A DNA stretch of 32,804 bases from Geoglobus sp. UBA235 (GTDB lineage: Archaea > Halobacteriota > Archaeoglobi > Archaeoglobales > Archaeoglobaceae): contig DACG01000021.1 of the NCBI GenBank assembly GCA_002494725.1, forward strand, positions 1 to 32,804, read 5' to 3'. Both the position numbers and the translations under genes were made by a program. The notes under the pieces are model-generated. The model was not told the origin of the DNA. It saw only the letters and a program-made list of their open reading frames with translations, and ran no database searches. This document shows, piece after piece, positions 24,062 to 32,350 of the stretch. The first letter of the stretch is position 1; each line of letters starts with the position of its first letter.

Positions 24062-25540
24062 TCATCTGTGGATGAGCTGTCTTATGCTTCTGATCAGGTC
24101 TTCCGATGCGTTCCACCTCATTTCGAGAGTTTCAATAATGCTGACTATTTTTTTAACCTCGTCCATGATTCTGTCATACACTTCCTCTCCCTTCTCATCT
24201 TTTCCAGTCTCTGCGAGATAGGAGATAACTGTAAGAGGGTTTCTTATCCTGTCTATAACAAGGAGCATGTCAATTAGATTTTCCTCAACCTGTTTTATGG
24301 CGAATTTTTCAAGTTCATCGATTTTAATTGCCCTTATCGACAGAGCAAGGTCTTTTGCCATTTTTTCAAGAATTTCAACTTCCTCCTCTGGAAGTGCTTC
24401 AAAGGAGAACACAGCAAGTCCACCGTAAGATGCTCCTGATGCAGATATGGGGAAGATGTATCTGTATCTCGTTTCTTTACCTTGATCGAAAATGCATGTT
24501 CTGCATTTCTCTTCGTTTCCATTCCTGAAAACGGTTTTCTGTGTTTTCATTGACTCAATAACACAGCTGATGTGCTCAAGACTCTCTGAATTTATTCCTA
24601 TCTCACCGAGCTCCTTGGATGTCGTTATGAACTTATCCCCACTTCTGATGGCAACCACGCAAACTGGGTACTTCAGATCCTCGAGCTCCCTTGAAACCGA
24701 CCTTATGAGTTCCTTAACATCTCTGCTTTTGATGACTGCTCTCAACACACCATTAACAATCATCAGAAGCTCATTCAACCTTCTTACCTCAGTCACATCC
24801 CTGATAATTGCAGTAACTCCATCAAATTCCCCCTTAACCACAACAGGAGAGAGTTTTGCGTTTAACCAGCGCTTTTCTCCATCTCTATCGAAACTGAACT
24901 CAAATTCAGCATGGCCACCATTTCTAAGCCTTTCAAGAACCTCGTAAAACTTTCCTGCAAAATCCCCCGGCATCAGCTCATCAATTTTTCTGCCAGCCAC
25001 AATTTCCGGTAAAAAATCGATGCTCTGTTTGTTTATAGGGCTGTGAAGCACCACTCTTCCAGACCTGTCAGTAATGAGAATTGCATCAATGCTGGAATTG
25101 AGAATGCTTTCAAGTCCTGAATGGAGCTTTTCAGGGCCATCATCAGATTTGTTTGGTTCTCTGATGGTGAGAACATGGCATTTAACCAACTTTTCCGGTT
25201 TTGCCGATAATTCCGGCACTGCAAAGATGTGAATTCTGAAAAAACCGCCATCAGAGCTGACAATATCAATTGCAGATATCCTTACACCTCCATGCAGAAC
25301 GCCATCAATCATCCTCAAGAGCTCTTTCATCGACCTCCGATCAGTAAAATCCTGAAAATCCGCACCCGTGATGTCTTCACGATATCCAAGCATTTCAGCA
25401 AGTTTTCTGTCGGCCCACAAAATTCTTCCATTTCTGTCGAGAATGAATGAAATGATTTCTTCATGATCACCCTCTTTTTCAGATTTGTGAGCCTCTGCAC
25501 CTTTATTATTACTGATGTTTCCTTTTCCACCATTTTCCAT
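24062..25540 (-). CDS. PAS-PAS-GAF sensor protein lacking a functional histidine kinase core
   Basis: The 492-residue soluble protein has a first PAS domain (about 28-125, with DRNGRILWADRKLAEMLGY) and a second (about 142-255, with AILITDRSGRVVLHSPINK and a RWLNAKLSPVV PAC-like end). A GAF-like domain (about 262-405) contains CRTC, which could bind metal. The C-terminal helical pair aligns to a dimerisation domain, but its H-box reads DRIRNPLTVISYL, with Asp where the phosphoacceptor His belongs. The protein ends about 65 residues later with no ATPase (HATPase) domain. It therefore cannot autophosphorylate in the usual way and may be a sensor or adaptor. A GAGGG ribosome-binding site precedes ATG 25540. 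No response regulator is adjacent. Confidence 0.85.
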   Translation of the reverse strand: MENGGKGNISNNKGAEAHKSEKEGDHEEIISFILDRNGRILWADRKLAEMLGYREDITGADFQDFTDRRSMKELLRMIDGVLHGGVRISAIDIVSSDGGFFRIHIFAVPELSAKPEKLVKCHVLTIREPNKSDDGPEKLHSGLESILNSSIDAILITDRSGRVVLHSPINKQSIDFLPEIVAGRKIDELMPGDFAGKFYEVLERLRNGGHAEFEFSFDRDGEKRWLNAKLSPVVVKGEFDGVTAIIRDVTEVRRLNELLMIVNGVLRAVIKSRDVKELIRSVSRELEDLKYPVCVVAIRSGDKFITTSKELGEIGINSESLEHISCVIESMKTQKTVFRNGNEEKCRTCIFDQGKETRYRYIFPISASGASYGGLAVFSFEALPEEEVEILEKMAKDLALSIRAIKIDELEKFAIKQVEENLIDMLLVIDRIRNPLTVISYLAETGKDEKGEEVYDRIMDEVKKIVSIIETLEMRWNASEDLIRSIRQLIHR

Positions 25541-25589
25541 CGAAATTTCCCTCTACAAAGCCTGATGATTCAGCCCAATAAGCTAAGTC

Positions 25590-25602
25590 AACTTAAAAAG
25601 TT
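25590..25602 (-). promoter_or_regulatory. TATA-like palindrome upstream of the PAS-GAF gene
   Basis: AACTTTTTAAGTT on the minus strand would start transcription near 25570, leaving a leader of about 30 bases with a GAGGG ribosome-binding site. Confidence 0.4.
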
Positions 25603-25647
25603 ATCGGATGTGTGTTCTTCACAGCAATCCAGAATTGGAACAATTAA

Positions 25648-25671
25648 AAATAGCAAAAGGAACTGCTATTT
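25648..25671. repeat. Perfect 8-bp inverted repeat between divergent genes
   Basis: AAATAGCA and TGCTATTT flank an 8-base loop. It lies between the PAS-GAF gene and the SCP2 gene, so it could be an operator or hairpin, but no family assignment is possible. Confidence 0.4.
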
Positions 25672-25703
25672 AACACCTTCAAAATCCTGTCCGGTGGCAA
25701 AAG

Positions 25704-25710
25704 CATTATA
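25704..25710 (+). promoter_or_regulatory. TATA-like box for the SCP2 gene
   Basis: CATTATA is about 37 bases before the ATG at 25744, leaving a short leader with GGGTGG. A second A/T box, ACTTTAAAC at 25723, is too close unless the true start is further in. Confidence 0.35.
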
Positions 25711-25743
25711 CTGGCTGGACCCACTTTAAACAGGGTGGTTGTT

Positions 25744-26088
25744 ATGAGTGAGGCAAAGGATCTTGTAATCAAAATGTGCGAGCTTCAGAACTCATCAGAG
25801 GACGTGCAGAAAGAGCTTGCAGGATGGGAGGGAGTTGTGCAGTACAGGCTTGGGGAGGAGGAGTTCTATGTTGAATACAGAAGTGATGGCACATGCTCGT
25901 TCAATGAGGGAAAGCACGACTCCCCAAAATTCACCGTAATTGCAGAACCTGAGTTCTGGAGCGATGTTCTCAGAGGTAGAGAGGATCCGATTTCCTCATA
26001 CCTGATGGGAAAATACAAGATTGAGGGCAATCTTTTTGAAGCCCAGAAGCTCGCGAAAGTTCTGAAAAAATTTGCAGGAATGCTCTGA
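25744..26088 (+). CDS. SCP2 sterol-carrier-like lipid-binding protein
   Basis: The 114-residue protein covers one SCP2 fold. It has an N-terminal helix, the strand GVVQYRLGEEEFYVEYRSDG, PKFTVIAEPEFWSDVLRGRED, and the helix-turn SYLMGKYKIEGNLFEAQKLAKVL typical of the family's C-terminal part. SCP2-like proteins bind fatty acyl chains or lipids in a hydrophobic tunnel. ATG 25744 has GGGTGG upstream. An acyl-CoA dehydrogenase gene follows 99 bases later, suggesting a role in handling fatty acyl substrates. This is context, not proof. Confidence 0.85.
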   Translation: MSEAKDLVIKMCELQNSSEDVQKELAGWEGVVQYRLGEEEFYVEYRSDGTCSFNEGKHDSPKFTVIAEPEFWSDVLRGREDPISSYLMGKYKIEGNLFEAQKLAKVLKKFAGML

Positions 26089-26129
26089 TCTGTAATTTTT
26101 TATCATGCTTTTTTGGTTTTTCAAATATA

Positions 26130-26152
26130 TTGTGCTCGAAAAATATCACAAC
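26130..26152. promoter_or_regulatory. Possible operator upstream of acyl-CoA dehydrogenase
   Basis: TTGTG and CACAA form a short inverted repeat with a 13-base A/T-rich spacer, overlapping TATA-like sequence upstream of ATG 26188. It could be a regulator site, but 5-bp arms can occur by chance. Confidence 0.2.
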
Positions 26153-26187
26153 GAAAGGCTTTTGTCAGAATCTGATAATTGAGAATT

Positions 26188-27381
26188 ATGCTTGCAGAAT
26201 CAATTCTTAGTGAGGAGCAGAAGGCCATAAAGGAGGCCGCAAGAGAGTTTGCTGAGAAGGAGTTTCCAAATTATGCTGAGGAATGTGATAGAGAGGAGAA
26301 GTTTCCATTCGAACTCTGGAAAAAGGCTGCAGAGCTTGGATTCATTGGCATGAACATCCCTGAGGAGTACGGAGGGCAGGGGCTTGGAATTCTCGACACA
26401 TGCCTCGTTGTTGAGGAGTTCTGGAGGATTGACGGTGGACTCGGGCTGATAATGGCTTCCACCTTTGGTTCAGAGCAGATCCTTATATTCGGAAATGAGG
26501 AGCAGAAAAAGAAGTACCTTCCACCCTTGGCTCAGGGAAAGGCGATATGTTCTGCCTGCTACACCGAACCCTACGCGGGAAGTGATGTTGCCGGAATAAA
26601 GACGAGAGCTGAGAAGGATGGAGATGAGTATGTCATAAATGGAACAAAGATGTTCATAACAAACGGAACCATAGCTGACTTCTACATAGTTCTTGCCAGA
26701 ACCGATCCAAATCCTGCCAAAAGGCATCATGGGATGAGCGTTTTTATTGTTGAGAAAGACACTCCTGGAGTTGAGGCGAAAAAGCTCACAAACAAGCTCG
26801 GAATAAGGGCGAGCGATACTGCAGAGGTCGTTTTCAAGAACGTCAGGGTCCCAAAGGAGAATCTTGTGGGGCAGGAAGGGCAGGGATTCTACCAGACGAT
26901 GATGTTCTTCAACGTCACGAGAATTCCCGTTGCATTTCAGGCTGTTGGACTTGCAACAGGTGCTTTTGAGCTTGCATTCAACTATGCAAAGAACAGAGAG
27001 CTTTTTGAAAGGAAGCTCATAGATTTTCAGGTAACACAGGAAAAGCTTGCCAAAATGAGAACAGAGCTTGAGGCTGCAAGATTGCTTGCCTATCAGGCGG
27101 CATACTTCCAGGATAAGAGAGGGATGCCCGATCCTGGACTGACAGCAATGGCAAAGTACTATACAGCGAGGGTTGCTCAGGAAATAGTGCATGAAGCTCT
27201 CCAGATTTATGGTGGATATGGCTTTATGGGTGAGCAGGCAATTTCAAGAATGTTCAGGGACGCAAGGATCCTTGAAATCTATGAGGGAACGCGAGAGGTT
27301 GAAATTGAAATCGTTGCCAGATCACTTACCGGATCAATTCCATCGGTTCTCGGAGCTGTAAGAAAACATCCTCTGATGTAA
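26188..27381 (+). CDS. Acyl-CoA dehydrogenase
   Basis: The 397-residue flavoprotein oxidises acyl-CoA to 2-enoyl-CoA. It has the N-terminal helical domain with NIPEEYGGQGLG (near residue 54), the substrate/FAD motif ACYTEPYAGSDVAGIKTRAE (near 115) and TKMFITNG (near 153). The C-terminal signature YGGYGFMGEQAISRMFRDAR (near 338) precedes IYEGTREVE, whose Glu is the expected catalytic base. No electron-transfer flavoprotein gene is adjacent. ATG 26188 is preferred over TTG 26179. Chain-length preference cannot be read. It lies next to the SCP2 gene and upstream of suc-sdh, in keeping with beta-oxidation feeding central metabolism. Confidence 0.95.
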   Translation: MLAESILSEEQKAIKEAAREFAEKEFPNYAEECDREEKFPFELWKKAAELGFIGMNIPEEYGGQGLGILDTCLVVEEFWRIDGGLGLIMASTFGSEQILIFGNEEQKKKYLPPLAQGKAICSACYTEPYAGSDVAGIKTRAEKDGDEYVINGTKMFITNGTIADFYIVLARTDPNPAKRHHGMSVFIVEKDTPGVEAKKLTNKLGIRASDTAEVVFKNVRVPKENLVGQEGQGFYQTMMFFNVTRIPVAFQAVGLATGAFELAFNYAKNRELFERKLIDFQVTQEKLAKMRTELEAARLLAYQAAYFQDKRGMPDPGLTAMAKYYTARVAQEIVHEALQIYGGYGFMGEQAISRMFRDARILEIYEGTREVEIEIVARSLTGSIPSVLGAVRKHPLM

Positions 27382-27497
27382 CAGAACATTAACACTGATT
27401 TCTCCTTTTTGTTTTCTTCTTATTTCCTTCACTTAAGGTAAAATGGAAATCTTTTTCATCACCTGAGATTGTTTCAACTTCTGTAAAGGGTGATCCC

Positions 27498-28655
27498 ATG
27501 AGGATGCACGAGTATCAGGCAAAGCAGGTATTCAGGCAGCACGGAATTCCGACAGCAAGAGGAGAACTCGCCCTGAATCCAGAACAGGTCAGGAAAATCG
27601 CAGAAAAGCTCGGAGGAAAGGTCGTTCTCAAGTCTCAGGTTCTCGTGGGCGGGAGAGGAAAGGCTGGTGGTATAAAGCTGGCAAACAGCGCTGATGAGGC
27701 TTACGAACTCGCCAAGCAGATGTTCGGGATGGTCATTAAAGGCCATAGGGTGGAGAAACTCTACGTCGAGGAACAGCTTGAAATCGACAGGGAGATGTAC
27801 GTGGGTTTCACGATTGACAGGGCGAGCAAAGGTTTCGCTCTGATTGTCAGCAGCGTCGGAGGGATGGACATCGAGGAGATTGCCGAAAAGCACCCTGACA
27901 GAATCGCGAGGGTTACGGTTGATCCAACTTACGGACTGTGGGACTACCAGATAAGGGAGGTGCTCTACAAATCGAACATGCCCAGGGAGTACCACAAAGA
28001 GGTTACGAGAATAATCAAGCCCCTCTACGGTATTCTCGTTCACAATGAGGCAGAGCTTACAGAGATAAACCCGCTTGTTGTTACGAGAGACGGAAGAATA
28101 ATCGCAGCCGATGCAAGGCTCAACATAGACGACAACGCCCTTTACAGGCACCCAGAGCTGAAGGAGCTCAAGGACTACACCGAAGTCGATCAGACTGAGA
28201 GAATAGCCGAGGAGAAGGGCCTGAACTTCGTCAAGCTCGACGGGAACATAGGCGTGATAGCGAACGGAGCGGGAATGAGCATGGCGACCATGGACCTGAT
28301 TTACCTCGAAGGCGGAAAGCCAGCGAACTTCTTGGATGTCGGTGGTGGAGCGAGCAGCGAGGTTGTGAAGGAGGCTGTGGGCATAATTCTGATGGATGAG
28401 AGTGTGAAGGTCATCTTCATGAACATATTCGGCGGAATCACGAGATGCGATGAGGTTGCTAAAGGCCTGATTACGGCATTCTCGGAGATGGAGATTCCTG
28501 TTCCGGTTGTTCTGAGGCTTGCCGGAACGAATGAGGAGGAGGGCAGAAAGCTCATCGGGGAGTTCATAAAAGAGAAAGGAATCGGGAGCATTCACCTCGT
28601 CGAGACGATGGAGGAGGGAGCCAAGAAAGCGGTTGAGCTTGCGAAGGGGGTGTGA
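27498..28655 (+). CDS. sucC: Succinyl-CoA synthetase (ADP-forming), beta subunit
   Basis: SucC binds nucleotide and succinate in the reversible succinyl-CoA synthetase reaction. The 385-residue protein begins with the typical MHEYQAKQVFRQHGIP and has an ATP-grasp domain (KSQVLVGGRGKAGGIKLA near residue 45). EINPLVVTRDG (near 190), GNIGVIANGAGMSMATMD (near 250) and FMNIFGGITRCDEVA (near 310) complete the family pattern. GGGTGAT lies 4 bases before ATG 27498. It is the first gene of a tight six-gene operon, sucC-sucD-sdhA-sdhB-sdhC-sdhD. Base composition rises sharply here compared with the upstream genes. Confidence 0.97.
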   Translation: MRMHEYQAKQVFRQHGIPTARGELALNPEQVRKIAEKLGGKVVLKSQVLVGGRGKAGGIKLANSADEAYELAKQMFGMVIKGHRVEKLYVEEQLEIDREMYVGFTIDRASKGFALIVSSVGGMDIEEIAEKHPDRIARVTVDPTYGLWDYQIREVLYKSNMPREYHKEVTRIIKPLYGILVHNEAELTEINPLVVTRDGRIIAADARLNIDDNALYRHPELKELKDYTEVDQTERIAEEKGLNFVKLDGNIGVIANGAGMSMATMDLIYLEGGKPANFLDVGGGASSEVVKEAVGIILMDESVKVIFMNIFGGITRCDEVAKGLITAFSEMEIPVPVVLRLAGTNEEEGRKLIGEFIKEKGIGSIHLVETMEEGAKKAVELAKGV

Positions 28656-28658
28656 TGC

Positions 28659-29531
28659 ATGGCCATAATTATTGACGAGAACACGAGAGCGATAGTTCAG
28701 GGAATAACAGGTTCCCAAGGCAGGTTCCATGCGGAGAGGATGATCGCCTACGGCACTAAAATCGTTGGTGGTGTCACTCCCGGTAAGGGAGGGAGCGAGG
28801 TTCTGGGAGTGCCGGTTTTCGACACTGTGAAAGAGGCTGTGGAAGGGACAGGAGCCAACGCGAGCGTAATCTTCGTTCCCGCAGCCTTTGCAGGAGATGC
28901 GATAATGGAGGCGGTTGATGCTGGAGTTGAGGTTATAGTTGCGATAACCGAAGGAATCCCCGTCTACGACGAGCTGAAGGTTTACAAGAAGGTGAAGGCT
29001 GAGGGCAGGATTCTGATAGGGCCAAATTGTCCCGGAGTTATGAGTGTCGAAAAATCGCATTTGGGAATAATGCCCCCGCAGATATTCAGCGAGGGTAACG
29101 TGGGAATAGTGTCGAGGAGTGGAACGCTTACGTATCAGGTTGCATACAACCTGACAAAGCTCGGGATTGGGCAGTCGACGGTTGTCGGTATAGGTGGGGA
29201 TAGAATAATCGGAACGAGCTTCGTTGAAGTGCTGGAGATGTTTGAGAAAGACGATCAGACAGAGCTTGTCGTGCTTATCGGAGAGATTGGAGGCACCGAT
29301 GAGGAGGAGGCCGCGAAGTTCATAGAGAAGAAGATGAGCAAGCCAGTTGTCGGATACATCGCAGGCATCACAGCACCTCCGGGCAAGAGGATGGGGCACG
29401 CTGGAGCCATAATTGAAGGAGGAAAGGGAACTGCGGAGTCGAAGATCAAAGCGCTGAACGAAGTGGGCGTTGAGGTCGGAAGAACACCGATGGAGGTTGC
29501 TGAAATCGTAAAGAGAAAGCTGAAGGGATGA
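28659..29531 (+). CDS. sucD: Succinyl-CoA synthetase, alpha subunit
   Basis: SucD binds CoA and carries the phosphohistidine. The 290-residue protein has ITGSQGRFHAERMIAYGTKI near the N-terminus for CoA binding. GPNCPGVMS (near residue 123), GIVSRSGTLTYQ (near 147), a TVVGIGGDRIIGTSF segment (near 173) and the active-site RMGHAGAII (near 245, phosphohistidine) follow. It starts 3 bases after the sucC stop and overlaps sdhA by 4 bases (ATGA), so translation is probably coupled. Confidence 0.98.
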   Translation: MAIIIDENTRAIVQGITGSQGRFHAERMIAYGTKIVGGVTPGKGGSEVLGVPVFDTVKEAVEGTGANASVIFVPAAFAGDAIMEAVDAGVEVIVAITEGIPVYDELKVYKKVKAEGRILIGPNCPGVMSVEKSHLGIMPPQIFSEGNVGIVSRSGTLTYQVAYNLTKLGIGQSTVVGIGGDRIIGTSFVEVLEMFEKDDQTELVVLIGEIGGTDEEEAAKFIEKKMSKPVVGYIAGITAPPGKRMGHAGAIIEGGKGTAESKIKALNEVGVEVGRTPMEVAEIVKRKLKG

Positions 29532-31240
29532 GCATGGAGGTAATAAAGCACGACATAGTTATAATTGGTGCCGGACTCGCAGGGCTGAGGGCTGCGATAG
29601 CCGCGGCCGAGAAAAGCAGGGAAGTCAGCATAGCCCTGATCTCGAAAACCTATCCAATCAGGTGCCACTCGGTATGCGCTGAAGGTGGGACAGCAGCCGT
29701 TCTGAGGGAGGACGAGGGTGATAGCTTCGACCTGCACGCCTGGGATACAATCAAGGGAGCGGATTTTCTTGCCGACCAGGATGCGGTGGAGTTTTTTGTC
29801 AGAGAGATCCCCAAGGAGATCCTCAGGCTGGACAACTGGGGGTGCCCCTGGAGCAGGAGGGAGGATGGCAGGATAGCCCAGAGGGCGTTTGGGGGGCAGA
29901 GCTTCAACAGGACTGTTTTTGCTGCAGACAGAACGGGTTTCCACGAGGTGCACACCCTCTATGAAAGAAGCCTGATGTACCCGAACATCGTTCGCTACGA
30001 TGAGTACTTTGTCACAAACCTGTTCATCGAGGACAACGCTGTAAAGGGCGTTTCCGCAATCCAGCTGAAAACGGGAGATCTCGTATTTTTCAACGCAAAG
30101 GCAGTTATACTCGCAACCGGCGGTGCGGGAAGGCTCTACGGCTTCACCACCTACAGCCACCAGGTTACCGGAGATGGGCTTGCCATAGCGTACAGAGCCG
30201 GAGTGCCTTTGAAGGACATGGAGTTCGTGCAGTTCCACCCCACCGGCCTGATACCTTCTGGAATTCTGATGACGGAGGCGTGCAGGGGAGAAGGGGGGTA
30301 CCTGAGAAACAGGGACGGCGAGAGGTTCATGGCGAGGTACGCTCCTGAGAGAATGGAACTCGCTCCGAGAGATGTGGTTGCGAGGGCGATGTGGACGGAG
30401 ATAATCGAGGGCAGGGGGTTCGAAGGCCCTTACGGGCCCTACATAGCCCTCGACTTAACCCATCTCGGAGAGGAGAAGATAGAGGAGAGGCTGCCCCTAA
30501 TAAGGGATGCCGCAAGGAAGTTTGCGGGAATCGATCCTGTCGAGGAGCCGATTCCTGTCAAGCCAGTCGCCCACTACACGATGGGTGGTGTGCATACGAA
30601 TATGTGGACTGAAACGCCCGTCAGAGGACTTTACGCGGCGGGAGAGGTTGCGGCGGTTAGCATTCATGGCGCCAACAGACTGGGGAGCAACTCGACAGCG
30701 GAATGCCTCGTCTTCGGCAGAGTTGCGGGAGAGAAGGCCGTGGAGTACGTGACGGGCAAAAGCTTTGCGGAGATAACAAAAGAGGAGATGCTTGCTGAGG
30801 AGAAGAGGCTGTTCGACGAAATCCTCGGAAAGAGCGGAGACGAGAACCCGTATGAGATAAAGAAGGAACTGAACGAGACGATGGATAAGCACTTCTGGAT
30901 TTTCAAGACTGGAGAGGAGATGAAGGAGGGAGTAAAGAAAATTCAGGAGCTAAAGCGGAAATACGAGAACATAGAGATCGTGGACAAGAAGAAGGGGTTC
31001 AACACAGACTTAATGCAGGCCATGGAAATTGGCTTTATGCTCGATCTGGCTGAGGTCGTTGCTGTTGGTGCCTACACAAGAACCGAAAGCAGGGGGGCGC
31101 ACTACAGGCTGGATTATCCAAAGAGGGACGACGAGAACTGGCTGAAGCACACACTTGCATACTACACTCCCGAAGGCCCGAAGCTGGACTACATTCCGGT
31201 GACGATAACAAGATGGCAGCCTGTCGAGAGGAAGTACTGA
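29528..31240 (+). CDS. sdhA: Succinate dehydrogenase/fumarate reductase flavoprotein subunit
   Basis: SdhA oxidises succinate or reduces fumarate with covalent FAD. The 570-residue protein has the dinucleotide motif VIIGAGLAGLRAA (about 11-23). His47 in RCHSVCAEGG is in the place of the FAD-linked His, and HPTGLIPSGILMTEACRGEGG (near 238) and HYTMGGVHTN (near 350) carry substrate-binding His and Arg residues. The GANRLGSNSTAECLVFG motif lies near 378 and the C-terminal domain is normal. A second ATG at 29534 is a possible start. The direction of the reaction cannot be told from sequence. Confidence 0.97.
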   Translation: MSMEVIKHDIVIIGAGLAGLRAAIAAAEKSREVSIALISKTYPIRCHSVCAEGGTAAVLREDEGDSFDLHAWDTIKGADFLADQDAVEFFVREIPKEILRLDNWGCPWSRREDGRIAQRAFGGQSFNRTVFAADRTGFHEVHTLYERSLMYPNIVRYDEYFVTNLFIEDNAVKGVSAIQLKTGDLVFFNAKAVILATGGAGRLYGFTTYSHQVTGDGLAIAYRAGVPLKDMEFVQFHPTGLIPSGILMTEACRGEGGYLRNRDGERFMARYAPERMELAPRDVVARAMWTEIIEGRGFEGPYGPYIALDLTHLGEEKIEERLPLIRDAARKFAGIDPVEEPIPVKPVAHYTMGGVHTNMWTETPVRGLYAAGEVAAVSIHGANRLGSNSTAECLVFGRVAGEKAVEYVTGKSFAEITKEEMLAEEKRLFDEILGKSGDENPYEIKKELNETMDKHFWIFKTGEEMKEGVKKIQELKRKYENIEIVDKKKGFNTDLMQAMEIGFMLDLAEVVAVGAYTRTESRGAHYRLDYPKRDDENWLKHTLAYYTPEGPKLDYIPVTITRWQPVERKY

Positions 31241-31249
31241 GGTGAGGTC

Positions 31250-31966
31250 ATGGAGAGGGAGGTCCTCTTCAGGATAAGGCGGTTTGATGGGGAAAAAGAA
31301 TACTGGCAGGATTTCCGCTTTACGGCAAGGAAGGGGATGACGGTGCTTGAAGGGCTTTACTTCATCAAGGAAAGCTTGGACGGTTCGCTTGCCTTCAGGG
31401 CGTCGTGCAGGATGGGTGTGTGCGGAAGCTGTGCGGTGAAGGTGAATGGAAAGCCCAGGCTCGCGTGCGAGACCCAGATATTCGATGTTGGCGATGTCCT
31501 TGAGATTGAACCCCTCGACAACATGCCCGTTCTGAAGGATCTCGTCGTTGACATGGATGGCTTCTTCAGAAAGCACGAGGCCGTGAAGCCGTACCTGATA
31601 AGGAAAGACGATGACTACAAGAATCCGAAGGAGCTTCTGCAAACTCCCAAAGAACTGCACGCCTACTACGACTTCTCGCTCTGCATAAAGTGCGGAGCAT
31701 GCTATTCCGCATGTCCCGCAAGCGCGACGAGGAGCGACTACTTGGGACCTGCAGCGATAACAGCCGCCTACAGGTTCTGCATGGACAGCAGGGACGAGGG
31801 TAAGGAGGAGAGGCTCGGCCTCGTCTCCGGCTCGGATGGCGTGTGGAGGTGCCACTTCAACGCAGAGTGCAGCGAGGTGTGTCCGAAGAGCGTAGAGCCA
31901 GCGAAGGCCATGCAGAAGATGAGGCTGATGAGCGCAATCCACATGATTAAGAGCATCTTCAGGTGA
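31250..31966 (+). CDS. sdhB: Succinate dehydrogenase/fumarate reductase iron-sulfur subunit
   Basis: SdhB passes electrons from the flavin to the membrane anchor through three clusters. The 238-residue protein has a [2Fe-2S] site in CRMGVCGSC plus a later Cys (Cys53, Cys58, Cys61, Cys73). A first C-terminal set, CIKCGACYSACP, lies near 145-156, and CHFNAECSEVCP near 201-212 supplies the ligands of the [4Fe-4S] and [3Fe-4S] clusters. GAGGTGAGG precedes ATG 31250. The stop overlaps the start region of sdhC. Confidence 0.97.
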   Translation: MEREVLFRIRRFDGEKEYWQDFRFTARKGMTVLEGLYFIKESLDGSLAFRASCRMGVCGSCAVKVNGKPRLACETQIFDVGDVLEIEPLDNMPVLKDLVVDMDGFFRKHEAVKPYLIRKDDDYKNPKELLQTPKELHAYYDFSLCIKCGACYSACPASATRSDYLGPAAITAAYRFCMDSRDEGKEERLGLVSGSDGVWRCHFNAECSEVCPKSVEPAKAMQKMRLMSAIHMIKSIFR

Positions 31967-32349
31967 TGGAGATGAGAAGAGTTTCGGGATGGTTCACCCT
32001 TAAGGGCAAATCCATTAACAGCATCGCCTACTCATTCCACAGGCTCACGGGAATGGTGCTTCTGCTCTACCTCATCGCTCATCTCAGCTTCCTGACAAGC
32101 CTCAGGATTGGTGAAGAGACGTACACCGCATTCATATCCACAACGGTAAGGCCGGAAACCCTTCCCCTCGACTCGCTGCTGTTCCTGGCAACGTTCTACC
32201 ATGCGTTTAACGGCCTCAGGGTGGTGCTGAACGAGTTCGGCTTGCTGTACGAGGTCAGGAAGGCACTCATTTACGTGATGACTCTGCTCGCGCTGATATT
32301 CTGGCTGTACAGCACGTACATGATGTATGTCTTCGTCACGGGGTGGTAG
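31966..32349 (+). CDS. sdhC: Succinate dehydrogenase membrane anchor, SdhC
   Basis: The 127-residue protein has three hydrophobic segments at about 25-48, 62-80 and 98-122. The SFHRLTGMVLLLYLIAHLSF motif is typical of cytochrome b556-type SdhC, with His residues available for heme. A YHAFNGLRVVLNEFG motif is shared with SdhD. Starts at GTG 31963, ATG 31966 and ATG 31972 are all possible. The overlap with the sdhB stop (TGATG) favours 31966, while AGGTGA 5 bases upstream could favour 31972. Confidence 0.88.
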   Translation: MEMRRVSGWFTLKGKSINSIAYSFHRLTGMVLLLYLIAHLSFLTSLRIGEETYTAFISTTVRPETLPLDSLLFLATFYHAFNGLRVVLNEFGLLYEVRKALIYVMTLLALIFWLYSTYMMYVFVTGW

Positions 32350-32350
32350 A

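Noticed and set aside
27474..29399. Very long open frame (641 codons) on the minus strand
   Set aside because: It is opposite sucC and sucD, which have unmistakable family motifs. It is a by-product of the high G+C coding sequence, and its translation has no recognisable domain.
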